From NCBI GenBank assembly GCA_029573725.1, contig JAKQDQ010000006.1:1-64000 (forward strand): a stretch of 64,000 nucleotides of DNA, in the 5' to 3' direction. Both the position numbers and the translations under genes were made by a program. The stretch is from Verrucomicrobiota bacterium. Its GTDB lineage: Bacteria > Verrucomicrobiota > Verrucomicrobiia > Limisphaerales > JADLHS01. The notes beneath the pieces are model-generated. The model did no database searches, was not told where the DNA came from, and saw only the letters and a list, made by a program, of their open reading frames with translations. Below, in pieces: positions 18,059 to 26,757 of the stretch (the stretch's first letter is position 1; each line of letters opens with the position of its first letter).

Positions 18059-19069
18059 ATGAAAAAATTGAAGGCTTCCAAATCGAAACCGGCGGGCGGA
18101 CCCGTTTCGCGGTTCATTCAGCATCACTATCGTCATTTCAACGCGGCCGCATTGATTGACGCAGCCAATGGTTATTCCGCGCATCTGGCCGCCGGCGGCA
18201 AAATGATGATCACCCTGGGCGGCGCCATGAGCACGGCGGAACTGGGCTTGTCGCTCGCGGAAATGATCCGTCGCGACAAGGTGCAGCTCATCACCTGCAC
18301 GGGCGCCAATCTGGAGGAGGACGTTTTCAATCTGGTCGCGCATGATTATTACGAGCGCGTGCCGCACTATCGCAGCCTGAGCGCCGAGGACGAGCAAGCG
18401 CTGCTGGAACGCCACATGAACCGCGTCACGGACACGTGCATTCCGGAAGGCGAAGCGATGCGCCGCATGGAAAAAGCCATGCTGGAAGTCTGGGCGGCGG
18501 CGGATCGCAAGGGAGTGCGCTTTTTCCCGCATGAATTTTTGTATCAGGTTTTGCGCGGCGGAAAGTACAGGAAATACTATCAGATCAACCCAAAGGATTC
18601 CTGGATGCTGGCGGCGGCGGAAAAAAACCTGCCCATCGTGGTACCGGGCTGGGAGGATTCCACGCTGGGCAACATGTTCGCGGCGGCGGTGATCCGCGGT
18701 GAGATCAACAATGTGCATACCGTGCGCACCGGCATCGAATACATGACCTGGCTGGCGGAGTTCTATTCCAAGACCGCGACGAAGAAAAGCACGCTCGGCA
18801 TGTTTCAGATTGGCGGTGGCATTTCCGGGGATTTTCCGATTTGCGTCGTGCCGATGTTGCATCAAGACCTGGGCCGCGCCAACGTGCCGCTCTGGGGATA
18901 TTTTTGTCAGATCAGCGATTCCACCACGAGTTACGGAAGCTATTCCGGCGCGGTGCCAAACGAAAAGATCACCTGGGGCAAACTCGGCGTGAAGACGCCC
19001 AAGTTCATCATCGAATCGGATGCGACCATTGTTGCGCCGCTGGTTTTCGCGCATGTGCTCGGCTGGTAG
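18059..19069 (+). CDS. Deoxyhypusine synthase-family protein
   Basis: Protein of 336 residues. It has the NAD-binding fold of deoxyhypusine synthase: MITLGGAMSTAELGLSLAEMIR, CTGANLEEDVFNLVAHD, IVVPGWEDSTLGNMFA, GIEYMTWLAEFY and SYSGAVPNEKITWGKL. Bacteria lack eIF5A, so bacterial members are thought to transfer an aminobutyl group to another amine (homospermidine-type or guanidino-polyamine synthesis). The lysine that forms the enzyme imine in eukaryotes, in the segment GGGVIKHH, is replaced here by GGGISGDF. Either another residue serves or the chemistry differs. Start 18059 is preferred over 18044 because GAGG lies nine bases upstream. Substrate not determinable here. Confidence 0.85.
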   Translation: MKKLKASKSKPAGGPVSRFIQHHYRHFNAAALIDAANGYSAHLAAGGKMMITLGGAMSTAELGLSLAEMIRRDKVQLITCTGANLEEDVFNLVAHDYYERVPHYRSLSAEDEQALLERHMNRVTDTCIPEGEAMRRMEKAMLEVWAAADRKGVRFFPHEFLYQVLRGGKYRKYYQINPKDSWMLAAAEKNLPIVVPGWEDSTLGNMFAAAVIRGEINNVHTVRTGIEYMTWLAEFYSKTATKKSTLGMFQIGGGISGDFPICVVPMLHQDLGRANVPLWGYFCQISDSTTSYGSYSGAVPNEKITWGKLGVKTPKFIIESDATIVAPLVFAHVLGW

Positions 19070-19110
19070 CCCGGACTGATTTTCCGGGCCATAACGCCGG
19101 CGTACTGGCG

Positions 19111-19136
19111 GAGGGAGATATTTTATGACAAGCTAG
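19111..19136 (+). promoter_or_regulatory. Strong ribosome site followed by a three-codon ORF ahead of the copper operon
   Basis: GAGGGAG (19111-19117) is followed eight bases later by ATG ACA AGC TAG (19125-19136). This is in frame with the start of the HMA gene six codons on (ATG 19143, ATG 19149), whose own upstream sequence has no Shine-Dalgarno. It may be a minimal leader ORF that couples translation, or an N-terminal nonsense change with reinitiation downstream. Confidence 0.5.
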
Positions 19137-19142
19137 GACCGG

Positions 19143-19448
19143 ATGCGTATGAAAACCAAACTGCTGTTCACGCTGCTGCTGGGCGGACTGTGGGGGGTCG
19201 GGGCCGGAGAGCAAACGGCCGTGACCGCCAATGCCACCAATCGCTTCAAAATTACCGGCATGCACTGTGACGGCTGCGCCGGCGGGCTGACCGCCGAGCT
19301 CAAGGAGACTCGCGGCGTGGTCCGCGCACAGGTCACTTTTGCGAACCGGCTGGCGGTGGTGGCCTATGACACGAATCGGATCAGTGCCGCGCAGTTGGTG
19401 GCGACGATCAAAAAGGCTGGTTACACGGCGCAACCCGTCCGGCCATGA
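19143..19448 (+). CDS. Exported heavy-metal-associated (HMA) domain protein
   Basis: Protein of 101 residues (99 if started at 19149). A signal peptide (KTKLLFTLLLGGLWGVGAG) is followed by one HMA ferredoxin-like domain with the metal-binding motif GMHCDGC and the closing KKAGY segment. It resembles MerP-like periplasmic metal-binding proteins. The stop overlaps the next gene by ATGA, and two SCO-family genes follow, so it probably binds copper in the periplasm for delivery to them. Mercury cannot be excluded from sequence, but no other mer genes are present. See the unusual three-codon ORF just upstream. Confidence 0.88.
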   Translation: MRMKTKLLFTLLLGGLWGVGAGEQTAVTANATNRFKITGMHCDGCAGGLTAELKETRGVVRAQVTFANRLAVVAYDTNRISAAQLVATIKKAGYTAQPVRP

Positions 19449-20128
19449 GCGGCAGCGACAGCGGGGTTGCCGTTCCCCAACGACGGGCGGACGCGGGCGG
19501 GCGCGACCTGAAATTGTTTTACGGGTTCATCGCGCTGCTGGTTGCGGTGGGGGCGGGGCTGGTCCTGCTCTGGCCGGCGTCACCGGCTCCGCAGCCCTTG
19601 ACCTCCGAGGCCCAATCGCACCGCCGGCTCACCGCGTTTGCGCTGACGAATCAACTCGGCCAACTGACCACCAGCGCGGGCGTGGCGGGCAAATTTCTGG
19701 TGGTGAACTTCATTCACACCAGCTGCTCCATCTCCTGTTTGCAGGTGAATCATCAGATGGCCGAAGTCCAGCGTCTCACCAAAGCGCAACCGGATGTGCA
19801 ACTGTTGTCGCTCACCGTGGACCCCGCTTCCGACACGCCGCCGGTGTTGGCGAAATTTGGGGCCCAGTTTGGAACGGATCCGAACCGCTGGCAGATGTTG
19901 ACGGGGCGAAAATCCGATTTATACGCGCTCATTGCAACCAGCTTCCTGGGGCGGGCGCCCGCGGCCCAGGCCGATCTGATGCCGGGCGGGTTTGCGGACA
20001 CGGACCGGATTGCCGTGGTGGATCGGAGCGGCCGCGTGCGGCGGTATTTCGACGGCATGCGCACCGAAACGCCGGCCGCGATTGTCACCTTTCTCGATGC
20101 ATTACGGTCGGAGTCGGAAAAAATATGA
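19445..20128 (+). CDS. SCO1/SenC-family copper chaperone, membrane anchored
   Basis: Protein of 227 residues. One N-terminal transmembrane anchor (about 23-43) is followed by a thioredoxin-fold SCO domain facing the periplasm. The copper/redox pair is in HTSCSISCLQ (CxxxC). Other SCO features are GKFLVVNFI, LLSLTVDPASDTPPVL and a late DRIAVVDRSGRV strand. SCO proteins insert copper into or reduce the CuA site of cytochrome c oxidase. Both ends overlap neighbours by ATGA, indicating translational coupling in a three-gene operon. The conserved late His is not obvious in its usual position (FADTDRIAVV), which I note as a difference from canonical SCO1. Confidence 0.88.
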   Translation: MSGSDSGVAVPQRRADAGGRDLKLFYGFIALLVAVGAGLVLLWPASPAPQPLTSEAQSHRRLTAFALTNQLGQLTTSAGVAGKFLVVNFIHTSCSISCLQVNHQMAEVQRLTKAQPDVQLLSLTVDPASDTPPVLAKFGAQFGTDPNRWQMLTGRKSDLYALIATSFLGRAPAAQADLMPGGFADTDRIAVVDRSGRVRRYFDGMRTETPAAIVTFLDALRSESEKI

Positions 20129-21018
20129 AATCCTTGCTGGGTCTCTCTCTCGTGGTGTCGCTGATGTTCCTAACCGGATGTGAACGGTCGGATAAAACCA
20201 GGGCGCCTGCCTCCCCTACAGAGCAGGTGTTTGACGTGCGGGGGGTGGTGCGCTCCGTGCCCGAAGGTGGACACACGCTGGTGGTCCGCCACGAGGCCAT
20301 TCCCGATTACATGCCGGCCATGACGATGGAGCTGAACGTGCGCCACACCAACGAACTGACCGGCCTCCACCGCGACGACGAAATCACGTTTCAACTGGTC
20401 GCCACGGCGGACACCCACTGGATCCAAAACATCAAACGAACGGGTCAAAGCACCGCCCCCGCCGTCGTCACCAATGCGCCGGCCGGCTATCAGCTGGTGA
20501 AGGAGCTGGAGCCGGGCGACACCATCCCCGACTACGGCTTCGTGGCCGAGGATGGGCGCACGGTGCATTTCTCGGATTTTCGCGGGCGCGCGGTGGCGTT
20601 CACCTTCATTTTCACCCGTTGTCCGCTGCCGGATTTTTGTCCGCGCATGGGTAATAATTTTGCCGCCGCCCGGGAACTGCTGCTCACCAACGCTCCGGCC
20701 ATCACCAACTGGCAATTTATTTCGATCTCCTTCGATCCGGAGCATGATCATCCTGAAGTGTTGCAGAATTACGCCAAGTTTTATCGGCACGAGAACGCCG
20801 ACCGCTGGCTCTTTGCCACCGCGCCGCGCGACGTGCTCAACAAATTTGGTCCGGAACTGGACTTGATGGTGGTGCCGGAAGAAGGCGGGAGCATCTCGCA
20901 CAATCTGCGCACGGTGGTGCTGGATACGCAGGGCCGCATCCAGGAACAATTCAACGGCAACCAGTGGACGGTGGAAGAGCTGGTGGCCGCCGTCAAAAAA
21001 GCCGCGACCGCAAATTAA
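20125..21018 (+). CDS. Lipoprotein with CusF-like copper-binding domain fused to SCO1/SenC domain
   Basis: Protein of 297 residues. Lipoprotein signal ends LTGC (lipobox). Residues about 35-110 resemble the CusF/CopE copper-binding domain: FDVRGVVRSVPEGGHTLVVRHEAIPDYMPAMTMELNV, with the Met-rich metal site. From about 135 an SCO domain follows, with the redox motif spaced RCPLPDFCPRM (five residues between cysteines, not three) and the late histidine in GGSISHNLRTVVLD. It is coupled to the preceding SCO gene by an ATGA overlap. Probably carries or receives periplasmic Cu(I) for oxidase assembly. The stop overlaps the convergent DUF1361 gene by four bases. Confidence 0.88.
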   Translation: MKSLLGLSLVVSLMFLTGCERSDKTRAPASPTEQVFDVRGVVRSVPEGGHTLVVRHEAIPDYMPAMTMELNVRHTNELTGLHRDDEITFQLVATADTHWIQNIKRTGQSTAPAVVTNAPAGYQLVKELEPGDTIPDYGFVAEDGRTVHFSDFRGRAVAFTFIFTRCPLPDFCPRMGNNFAAARELLLTNAPAITNWQFISISFDPEHDHPEVLQNYAKFYRHENADRWLFATAPRDVLNKFGPELDLMVVPEEGGSISHNLRTVVLDTQGRIQEQFNGNQWTVEELVAAVKKAATAN

Positions 21019-21812
21019 GTTTCAACCGCGCCGTCCGCGGCTTTCTGACCACCAGTCGGCTCACCATGCTCCGGCAAAACGGCCGGCGCGCTGCCCGGCG
21101 CTGCTGGTGTTTCCTCCATGAGCCGGATCGACGAAAGCCACGTCAATGCGTAGAGCATCAGGTAGGTGACGAACAAAAACACGGCGAACAGGACGAAGAA
21201 CGCGAGATGATGCGGTTGCGCGGATGTGAAGGAGCTGATGCCCTGGTAAAGCCGCGTGGGTTGCGCGAAGACATCCCAACTGTTGAAGCGCAAAAACCGT
21301 CCCAAATAAATGCCAAAACTGCTCAAAACGGCAGTAACGGCGACGAAACCCCAGCCCACCGCGCGACCATAACGTCTGGCAACCATCGTCTGCATCAGAA
21401 ACCAAGAAACGAACCCCAAAATCAACCCGGTAAGCGCGCAGGACAGGATTACGGCCAAATCCAGCCAGAAATTAAAAAACCGGCGATCCTGCAGATGCAT
21501 CAGATCGGTGAAGATGTAGGCGGTATTGGGCAGGAAAAGCAGCCACAGAAAACTCCACCCCCAGAACCAACCGGACAATCTCTGCCCGGAAACCGTTTGC
21601 CGGAACCGTCCTGCGGCCAACACCGCAAAAAGGAGCGGCGGCCAGGCAAGGAACAAATTCCACAACAAAAAGAAATACTTCATCCAACCGGTGAAAAAGG
21701 CGCGGCCCCCAACCAGCATGATGCAAACGCACGACGCCAGACTCAGTGCCGCCACCGGCACGAGGATTTCCTTCGGCAATCGCTGTCTCAACTCGCTCAT
21801 CAACAATTCCAT
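21015..21812 (-). CDS. DUF1361 integral membrane protein
   Basis: Protein of 265 residues with about seven hydrophobic segments. DUF1361 features are FLPNTAYIFTDLMHL, GRAVGWGFVAVTAVLSSFGIYLGRFLRFNSWDVF and a final helix followed by a hydrophilic tail (about 235-265). Function of the family is unknown. The gene converges on the copper operon with a four-base overlap and is not obviously part of it. ATG at 21812 and at 21800 (MSELRQRL) are both possible starts. Confidence 0.85.
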   Translation of the reverse strand: MELLMSELRQRLPKEILVPVAALSLASCVCIMLVGGRAFFTGWMKYFFLLWNLFLAWPPLLFAVLAAGRFRQTVSGQRLSGWFWGWSFLWLLFLPNTAYIFTDLMHLQDRRFFNFWLDLAVILSCALTGLILGFVSWFLMQTMVARRYGRAVGWGFVAVTAVLSSFGIYLGRFLRFNSWDVFAQPTRLYQGISSFTSAQPHHLAFFVLFAVFLFVTYLMLYALTWLSSIRLMEETPAAPGSAPAVLPEHGEPTGGQKAADGAVET

Positions 21813-21930
21813 TTCGACCAGGTTACGGAATGAAGGGTTCAGGATTCACGCGACGTTATTGGGAAACTGGCCTGCAACGCTGGATGAAGCGAGCGCCGCA
21901 GCGGCAGGCAGACGAATCGCATTGCGCCCA

Positions 21931-22971
21931 TCACGCCGAGCTTTCCACCGCGATCAGCACCTTGCCAAGGACCTGGCGCGAGCGCAGTTTCGCGTAGGCC
22001 GCCGGCACATTCGCCAGTGGGAAGAGGGAATCAATGACGGGTTTAAGTTTGCCGGCGGCCGCCCAATCCAATGTCGCCTGCAAATCGGCGCGATTCCGGC
22101 CGTAACTCCCGATGAGCCGCTGCTGTTTGACAAAGAACGGCCAGAGGTCAAGCTTGAGCTCGCGCCCCGCCGTGGCCCCACAGGTCACGATGGTGCCATT
22201 GCGAGCCAGGCACTCGAAGCAGCGCGACAGCACCTCGCCCCCCACATGTTCAATGATCAAATCCACGCCCCGTCGCCCGGTGTGTTGACGCACGGCCATC
22301 GGCCAGTTTGGAGCGGTCGGGTCCACGACACATTCCGCGCCCAACCGCCGGGCGAGGTCGCGCTTGGCCTCCGTCGAACCCGTACTGATGACCCGCGCGC
22401 CCAACTGCCGCGCAATTTGAATCGCCGCCGAACCAACCCCGCTCGCGCCGCCCACGACCAAAACAAAATCGTCGGGACGCACCTGAACGCGATCCGTCAG
22501 CATGTGCATGGCCGTGCTGCCGGCCAGCGTCAAGGCCGCGGCCGTGGTGTAATCCAGCGAGGCGGGGAGCGACACCAGGGCGCCGGCCGGCACCAGGACT
22601 TGTTCGGCAAAACCGCCATCGCGATGCACCCCCAGCAGTTCTCCTTTCAGGCAAACGGAGGTTTCCCCACGCTGACAAAATTCGCACTCGCCGCAGGAAA
22701 AATTGGACTGCACCACGACGCGATCCCCCGGTTGCCAGTCGGCCACGTCGCTGCCGACTCGGATGATGCGGCCCGCCACCTCCCCGCCGGGCGTGCGCGG
22801 CAGTGGCACGCGGATGGGCAGTCCGTCAGCTTCGAGCCACAGATCCAGATGGTTGAGGCCGCACGCCCAAACCTCCACCACCACTTCCCCGAGGCCGGGG
22901 AGCGGATCGGCCAGTTGGCGCAGTTCAAACTGACCAGGCACGCCAAACGCGGTGAGTTGCAAGGCTTTCAT
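21931..22971 (-). CDS. Zinc-type alcohol dehydrogenase / quinone oxidoreductase-family protein (MDR)
   Basis: Protein of 346 residues, normal for the medium-chain dehydrogenase/reductase superfamily. It starts MKALQLTAFG at 22971. The GroES-like domain holds CGLNHLDLWLE, PGGEVAGRI and the four-cysteine structural zinc lobe CGECEFCQRGETSVC (about 95-109). The Rossmann NAD(P) site is VVGGASGVGSAAIQIARQLGA (about 168-188), followed by GADxVxD-type strands and VLGKVLI. Catalytic zinc ligands at the first site look incomplete, so reduction of an enone or quinone is as likely as alcohol oxidation. Substrate unknown. Confidence 0.9.
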   Translation of the reverse strand: MKALQLTAFGVPGQFELRQLADPLPGLGEVVVEVWACGLNHLDLWLEADGLPIRVPLPRTPGGEVAGRIIRVGSDVADWQPGDRVVVQSNFSCGECEFCQRGETSVCLKGELLGVHRDGGFAEQVLVPAGALVSLPASLDYTTAAALTLAGSTAMHMLTDRVQVRPDDFVLVVGGASGVGSAAIQIARQLGARVISTGSTEAKRDLARRLGAECVVDPTAPNWPMAVRQHTGRRGVDLIIEHVGGEVLSRCFECLARNGTIVTCGATAGRELKLDLWPFFVKQQRLIGSYGRNRADLQATLDWAAAGKLKPVIDSLFPLANVPAAYAKLRSRQVLGKVLIAVESSA

Positions 22972-23160
22972 ACCGGCGTCCGGAGCGTCGGCAAATTTCC
23001 GGCGCGGACGCGGCATCACAGCATAAGCCGTCGAACCCAGTTGACAAGGTCGGATGCTTTATTAGTCTCCGCAATCGAGCGGTGAGCAGACACGATGGGG
23101 CGCAGGCACGATGCTGTGCCCATGTCGCGTCAGACCGCCGAACCATAAAATTCTGAAATA

Positions 23161-23736
23161 ATGTTTATGCAAATGACAACCAAACGCAGTTTCGTTGGCG
23201 CGTTGACCCTGGCCGCGCTGGTGTTCAGTTCAATCACGGCACCGGCCGCCCCCAAAAGCGAGACCCAGTTGATCGCCGACCTGGCTTCGCCCAAGGAAAA
23301 AGTGGTGATCCGGGGACTGGCCGAGATTGAGAAAAATTATCCCACCAGCCAGACGGCGCAGGCGGCCATCAAGCCGCTGCTGAAGGACAATCGCAAGGCG
23401 GTCGTGCGGAAGGCGGCGCGCGTCCTGGGCGTGGTCAATGCCGACGTCACGGAATCGGAAATTCAAAGCATTGCCGTCCTATTGAAGGGCAAGGAAAAGG
23501 GGGAGATCATTGACGGTTTGAAGGCGCTGCGTGGATTGAAAGCACAGAGCGCAATTCCGGAAATCACCCCGTTGCTCAAGCATAGCGACAAAAACGTGAT
23601 CCGGGACTCCATTCGCACGCTGGCGGTGCTGGGCGATCGCAGTCTCGTCCCGACCATCGAGCCCTTCCTGAATTACCCCGATCTGGCCGTGCAAAAAGAC
23701 GCGGCTGACGCGCTGAACATTCTCAAGCAGAAATAA
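23161..23736 (+). CDS. Exported HEAT-repeat protein
   Basis: Protein of 191 residues with a signal peptide (GALTLAALVFSSITAPAA). The mature part is a run of about five HEAT-like helical repeats, e.g. KAVVRKAARVLGVV, SAIPEITPLLKHSDKNVIRDSIRTLAVLGD and DLAVQKDAADALNIL. Such repeats bind proteins; no enzymatic motif is seen. Three in-frame ATGs lie at 23161, 23167 and 23173, none with a good ribosome site. A terminator hairpin follows the stop. Confidence 0.8.
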   Translation: MFMQMTTKRSFVGALTLAALVFSSITAPAAPKSETQLIADLASPKEKVVIRGLAEIEKNYPTSQTAQAAIKPLLKDNRKAVVRKAARVLGVVNADVTESEIQSIAVLLKGKEKGEIIDGLKALRGLKAQSAIPEITPLLKHSDKNVIRDSIRTLAVLGDRSLVPTIEPFLNYPDLAVQKDAADALNILKQK

Positions 23737-23755
23737 ATTTCGGCCAGCGACCGTC

Positions 23756-23792
23756 CCGCGCTTCTCGTTCAGGGGAAGCGCGGCTTGATTTT
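23756..23792 (+). terminator. Rho-independent terminator after HEAT-repeat gene
   Basis: Perfect 9-bp stem ccgcgcttc/gaagcgcgg (23756-23764 with 23775-23783), a 10-base loop and the downstream stretch cttgattttc. It lies 20 bp past the stop, between convergent genes. Confidence 0.6.
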
Positions 23793-23811
23793 CACCACGG
23801 TCTCCCGCCCA

Positions 23812-25314
23812 TCAGGCCGTGGACGTGACGAACTTTTTACCGTCGGCGCGGCAGAGCAGTTGGATGACGTGGCGGCCGGAATAGAGGCAGGGCGGGATGC
23901 CGCCCCCGGGCATGACCCACTGACCGGCCATGTAAAAATTGGCCAGTCCGGGCAGGGTTTTTTTGAACGGAGTGCGCAGCGCAACGGGAGTGGGCGACCA
24001 GCCCATGAACGCGCCCTCGTTGTTGAGCGTGAAGCGCCAGGTCGTATGCGGCGTGGCCATGTCCACCAGTTCCACCTGGCCGGTGATACCCGGATAATGC
24101 GGCTCCAACCGCGCCAGGATTTCCTTGGAAACGCGCTCCTTCTCCGCTTGATACCGCGCACGATCCTGGATCAGGTCGTTCCAAAATTTCCAGTCGGTCA
24201 GCAGCAGGACTTGGAAGACCGTGCGGCCGGCGGGCGCAAAGCCTGCTCCGTAGTTGAAGATGCGAATGGGAAATCCGTCAATGGTCTGGTGGCCTATGGT
24301 GAGCGTCTCGCGCAGCAACAGGAACCGCAGCGGCGTTTCATTCGTGAAATCCCGGCGCACGCCCAAACTGAGCGTCACCACGGGTTTGAGCTGCGGCCAG
24401 GTGGCATACCGCTTCCGGATGGTCGGCCCGACATATTTTCCGCCCAACAATTTGAAGAGGGTGTTCGTGCCGTCGCCGGCGGCCACCACGACGTCGGCCC
24501 GGTGCGTTTCGCCATTCGCCAGACGCACGCCCACCGCGCGATGATTTTCCACGAGAATTTCCGCCACCGTGGCGTTGCAAGTCAGTTCCCCTCCCAGCCC
24601 GAGGTAACGTTCCGACAGGCTTTCCACAAAATCCTGGCAACTGCGCGCCAGCAAACCCATCTGGCGGTTGGCCAGCAGTGACAGGATCAGCAGCACAAAC
24701 CACATCGGCATTTCCGGCAGAAAGAGATGCTGCATGACGCGCCGCAGGACCGGGTTTTTGAAACGCCGGCAGAATTCGCGGGTGGGACGATTGTACGCGC
24801 CGCCCAAATAGCGCCAGACGCCGCGGAGGCGCCACGCCTGTCGGGCCGCGCCGCGCCAGCCCATCAGTTCCAGCGGCGTCTGCATGAGCGCGAACATGTC
24901 AATCCGTTGAAACGCGCGGATGCCGCGGATGAAATCGGCGGTGGCGGCCGCATCTTCGGGAGCAAGCCGGTCCAGATCCCGCGCCAGCTGGGCGAGGTCG
25001 TCGGTGAAACTGATCCGCTGCCCCGTGGCTTCATCGGTGAAATCGCAATAGTTGAGCAGGTCCGGATAAGCGCGTCCGTTCAGAATGCCCAGTTCGCGGT
25101 ACAGGTCGTAACAGGCCGAACCTGGACGGTGTCCCATGAGATAATGCACCCCCCCGTCAATCAGATAATCCTTGTTGCGCCAGGCTTTGGCCACGCCACC
25201 CGCCTCCGAATGATGTTCGAGAATGCGCGTGCGGTAACCGTTCATCCGGCCAAAGCAACCGGTGGCCAGACCGGCCACCCCGGCGCCGATGATGAGAATG
25301 GATTTTTCGCCCAT
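23812..25314 (-). CDS. CrtI/phytoene desaturase-like FAD oxidoreductase
   Basis: Protein of 500 residues. The N-terminal dinucleotide-binding motif IIGAGVAGLATGCFGRMNGYRTRILEHHSEAGG fixes the start at 25314. GGVHYLMGHRPGS, a mid-protein FAD contact (VVVAAGDGTNTLFKLLG) and the C-terminal segment MAGQWVMPGGGIPPCLYSGRHV are typical of the phytoene desaturase/retinol saturase group of NAD(P)/FAD oxidoreductases. These act on polyenes, but many relatives have unknown substrates. No other carotenoid genes are nearby, so a pathway cannot be assigned. Located 163 bp downstream of leuB on the same strand. Confidence 0.85.
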   Translation of the reverse strand: MGEKSILIIGAGVAGLATGCFGRMNGYRTRILEHHSEAGGVAKAWRNKDYLIDGGVHYLMGHRPGSACYDLYRELGILNGRAYPDLLNYCDFTDEATGQRISFTDDLAQLARDLDRLAPEDAAATADFIRGIRAFQRIDMFALMQTPLELMGWRGAARQAWRLRGVWRYLGGAYNRPTREFCRRFKNPVLRRVMQHLFLPEMPMWFVLLILSLLANRQMGLLARSCQDFVESLSERYLGLGGELTCNATVAEILVENHRAVGVRLANGETHRADVVVAAGDGTNTLFKLLGGKYVGPTIRKRYATWPQLKPVVTLSLGVRRDFTNETPLRFLLLRETLTIGHQTIDGFPIRIFNYGAGFAPAGRTVFQVLLLTDWKFWNDLIQDRARYQAEKERVSKEILARLEPHYPGITGQVELVDMATPHTTWRFTLNNEGAFMGWSPTPVALRTPFKKTLPGLANFYMAGQWVMPGGGIPPCLYSGRHVIQLLCRADGKKFVTSTA

Positions 25315-25477
25315 GCTTGATTTGTTGCCGACCCCATGCGCCGGCGGCTGCCTGTCTAACCGAATTGCGGCGGGACAACCAGCCGGATTTGCAACGGCGG
25401 TCACCCAGGGCGTCCGCCCCGCCCGGACGCGCGCCCGACGCCGGCAGCTTCAGGAACGGGGCGCGGACGGATTAACT

Positions 25478-26590
25478 TCACAAGGCGGCGACGATGGCAT
25501 CCCCCATGGCGCGGGTGCCGACCCGGCGGGCCGTGGGTTCATCGGGATTGAAAATGTCGCCGGTGCGGCAGCCGGCGTTGATCGCCTGCGTCACCGCATT
25601 TTCGATGGCCTCCGCGGCCTCGTTCAGGCCAAAGCTGTGCCGCAACATCAGCGCACCGGACAAAATCTGCGCGATGGGATTGGCCAGGTCTCTGCCGGCC
25701 AGGTCCGGCGCCGTGCCGCCGGCAGGTTCGTAAAAGCCGAACGTGTTGCCCCCGTGTGTGGCGCCCAAACTGGCGCTGGGCAGCAGACCGAGCGATCCGC
25801 CGAGTGCCGCCGCCTCGTCGCTCAAAATATCGCCAAACATGTTTTCACAAAGCAGCACGTCAAACTGCGTCGGGCGCAGAATTAATTGCATCGCGGCGTT
25901 GTCCACGAACATGTGTTCCAGGGCGACCTCGGGATACTGCTTGCCGATTTGCGTGACGGTTTCGCGCCACAGAATGCCGTTTTCCAGCACGTTCGCCTTG
26001 TCAATGCTCGTGAGTTTTTTGTGGCGCAACCGCGCCGCCTGGAAGCCTACGTGCGCGATGCGTTCAATCTCCGTCGTGGTGTAAACCATCGTGTCCACGG
26101 CGCGGCGCTGGCCGTCCGGCAGCGTCCCGGTCTGTTTGGGCTGACCGAAGTACATCCCGCCGGTAAGCTCGCGCACCACCAGGATGTTGATGCCCGCGCC
26201 CTGGCGGCTGGGGGTCAACGGACAGGCGGCAGCCAGCGCCTTGGGCAAGGTCACCGGACGCAAGTTGGCAAACAAACCAAACTCCTTGCGGATCCGCAGC
26301 AAGGCGGCGCGCTCCGGGCGCTCCTCTTTCGGCAACGTGGGATCGCGATCGGGCAGCCCCACCGAGCCAAACAGAATCGCGTCGGATTCCCGGCACAAGG
26401 CCAGCGTCGCCTCGGGCAGCGCCTTTCCGGCTGCATCAATGCCAGCCCAGCCGACGGGCGCTTCCGTCATCTGCAGCGTAAAACCGAATTTCGTTTCTGC
26501 GGCCCGCAACACCTTGATGGCCTCGCGCATCACTTCCGGCCCGATGCCGTCACCGGCCAGCGCCGCAACCTTGAAATGCCTGGAACTCAT
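25478..26590 (-). CDS. leuB: 3-isopropylmalate dehydrogenase
   Basis: Protein of 370 residues, the usual length. It oxidises and decarboxylates 3-isopropylmalate in leucine biosynthesis. Signature features are VAALAGDGIGPEVMREA at the N-terminus, the LLRIRKEFGLFANLRPV substrate arginines, RELTGGMYFG, DKANVLENGILWRETV and the metal/NAD site MFVDNAAMQLILRPTQFDVLLCENMFGDILSDEAA, plus GSLGLLPSASLG. The start at 26590 gives MSSRHFKVAALAGDG; the frame is open further upstream without support. leuA, leuC and leuD are not in the window. Confidence 0.97.
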   Translation of the reverse strand: MSSRHFKVAALAGDGIGPEVMREAIKVLRAAETKFGFTLQMTEAPVGWAGIDAAGKALPEATLALCRESDAILFGSVGLPDRDPTLPKEERPERAALLRIRKEFGLFANLRPVTLPKALAAACPLTPSRQGAGINILVVRELTGGMYFGQPKQTGTLPDGQRRAVDTMVYTTTEIERIAHVGFQAARLRHKKLTSIDKANVLENGILWRETVTQIGKQYPEVALEHMFVDNAAMQLILRPTQFDVLLCENMFGDILSDEAAALGGSLGLLPSASLGATHGGNTFGFYEPAGGTAPDLAGRDLANPIAQILSGALMLRHSFGLNEAAEAIENAVTQAINAGCRTGDIFNPDEPTARRVGTRAMGDAIVAAL

Positions 26591-26757
26591 AAGCGCGCAC
26601 AGACTAATGCAGCCGCCCGTCAAATTCAAAGCTTCAAGACCATCCCCCTGCCGGCTCCCGCCCGGGCGACCGCCGCGCCGCAGAAGCCGCGGCCGTCCAC
26701 CTTTACGTTTGACTTGAATTTGCCGCACCCGTTAATTTGCCCACGAAGCAGGACATT

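Noticed and set aside
19069-19089. Hairpin gcccgg/ccgggc overlapping the stop of the deoxyhypusine-synthase-like gene as terminator
   Set aside because: Only six pairs, no T tract after the stem, and the first stem base falls within the stop codon.
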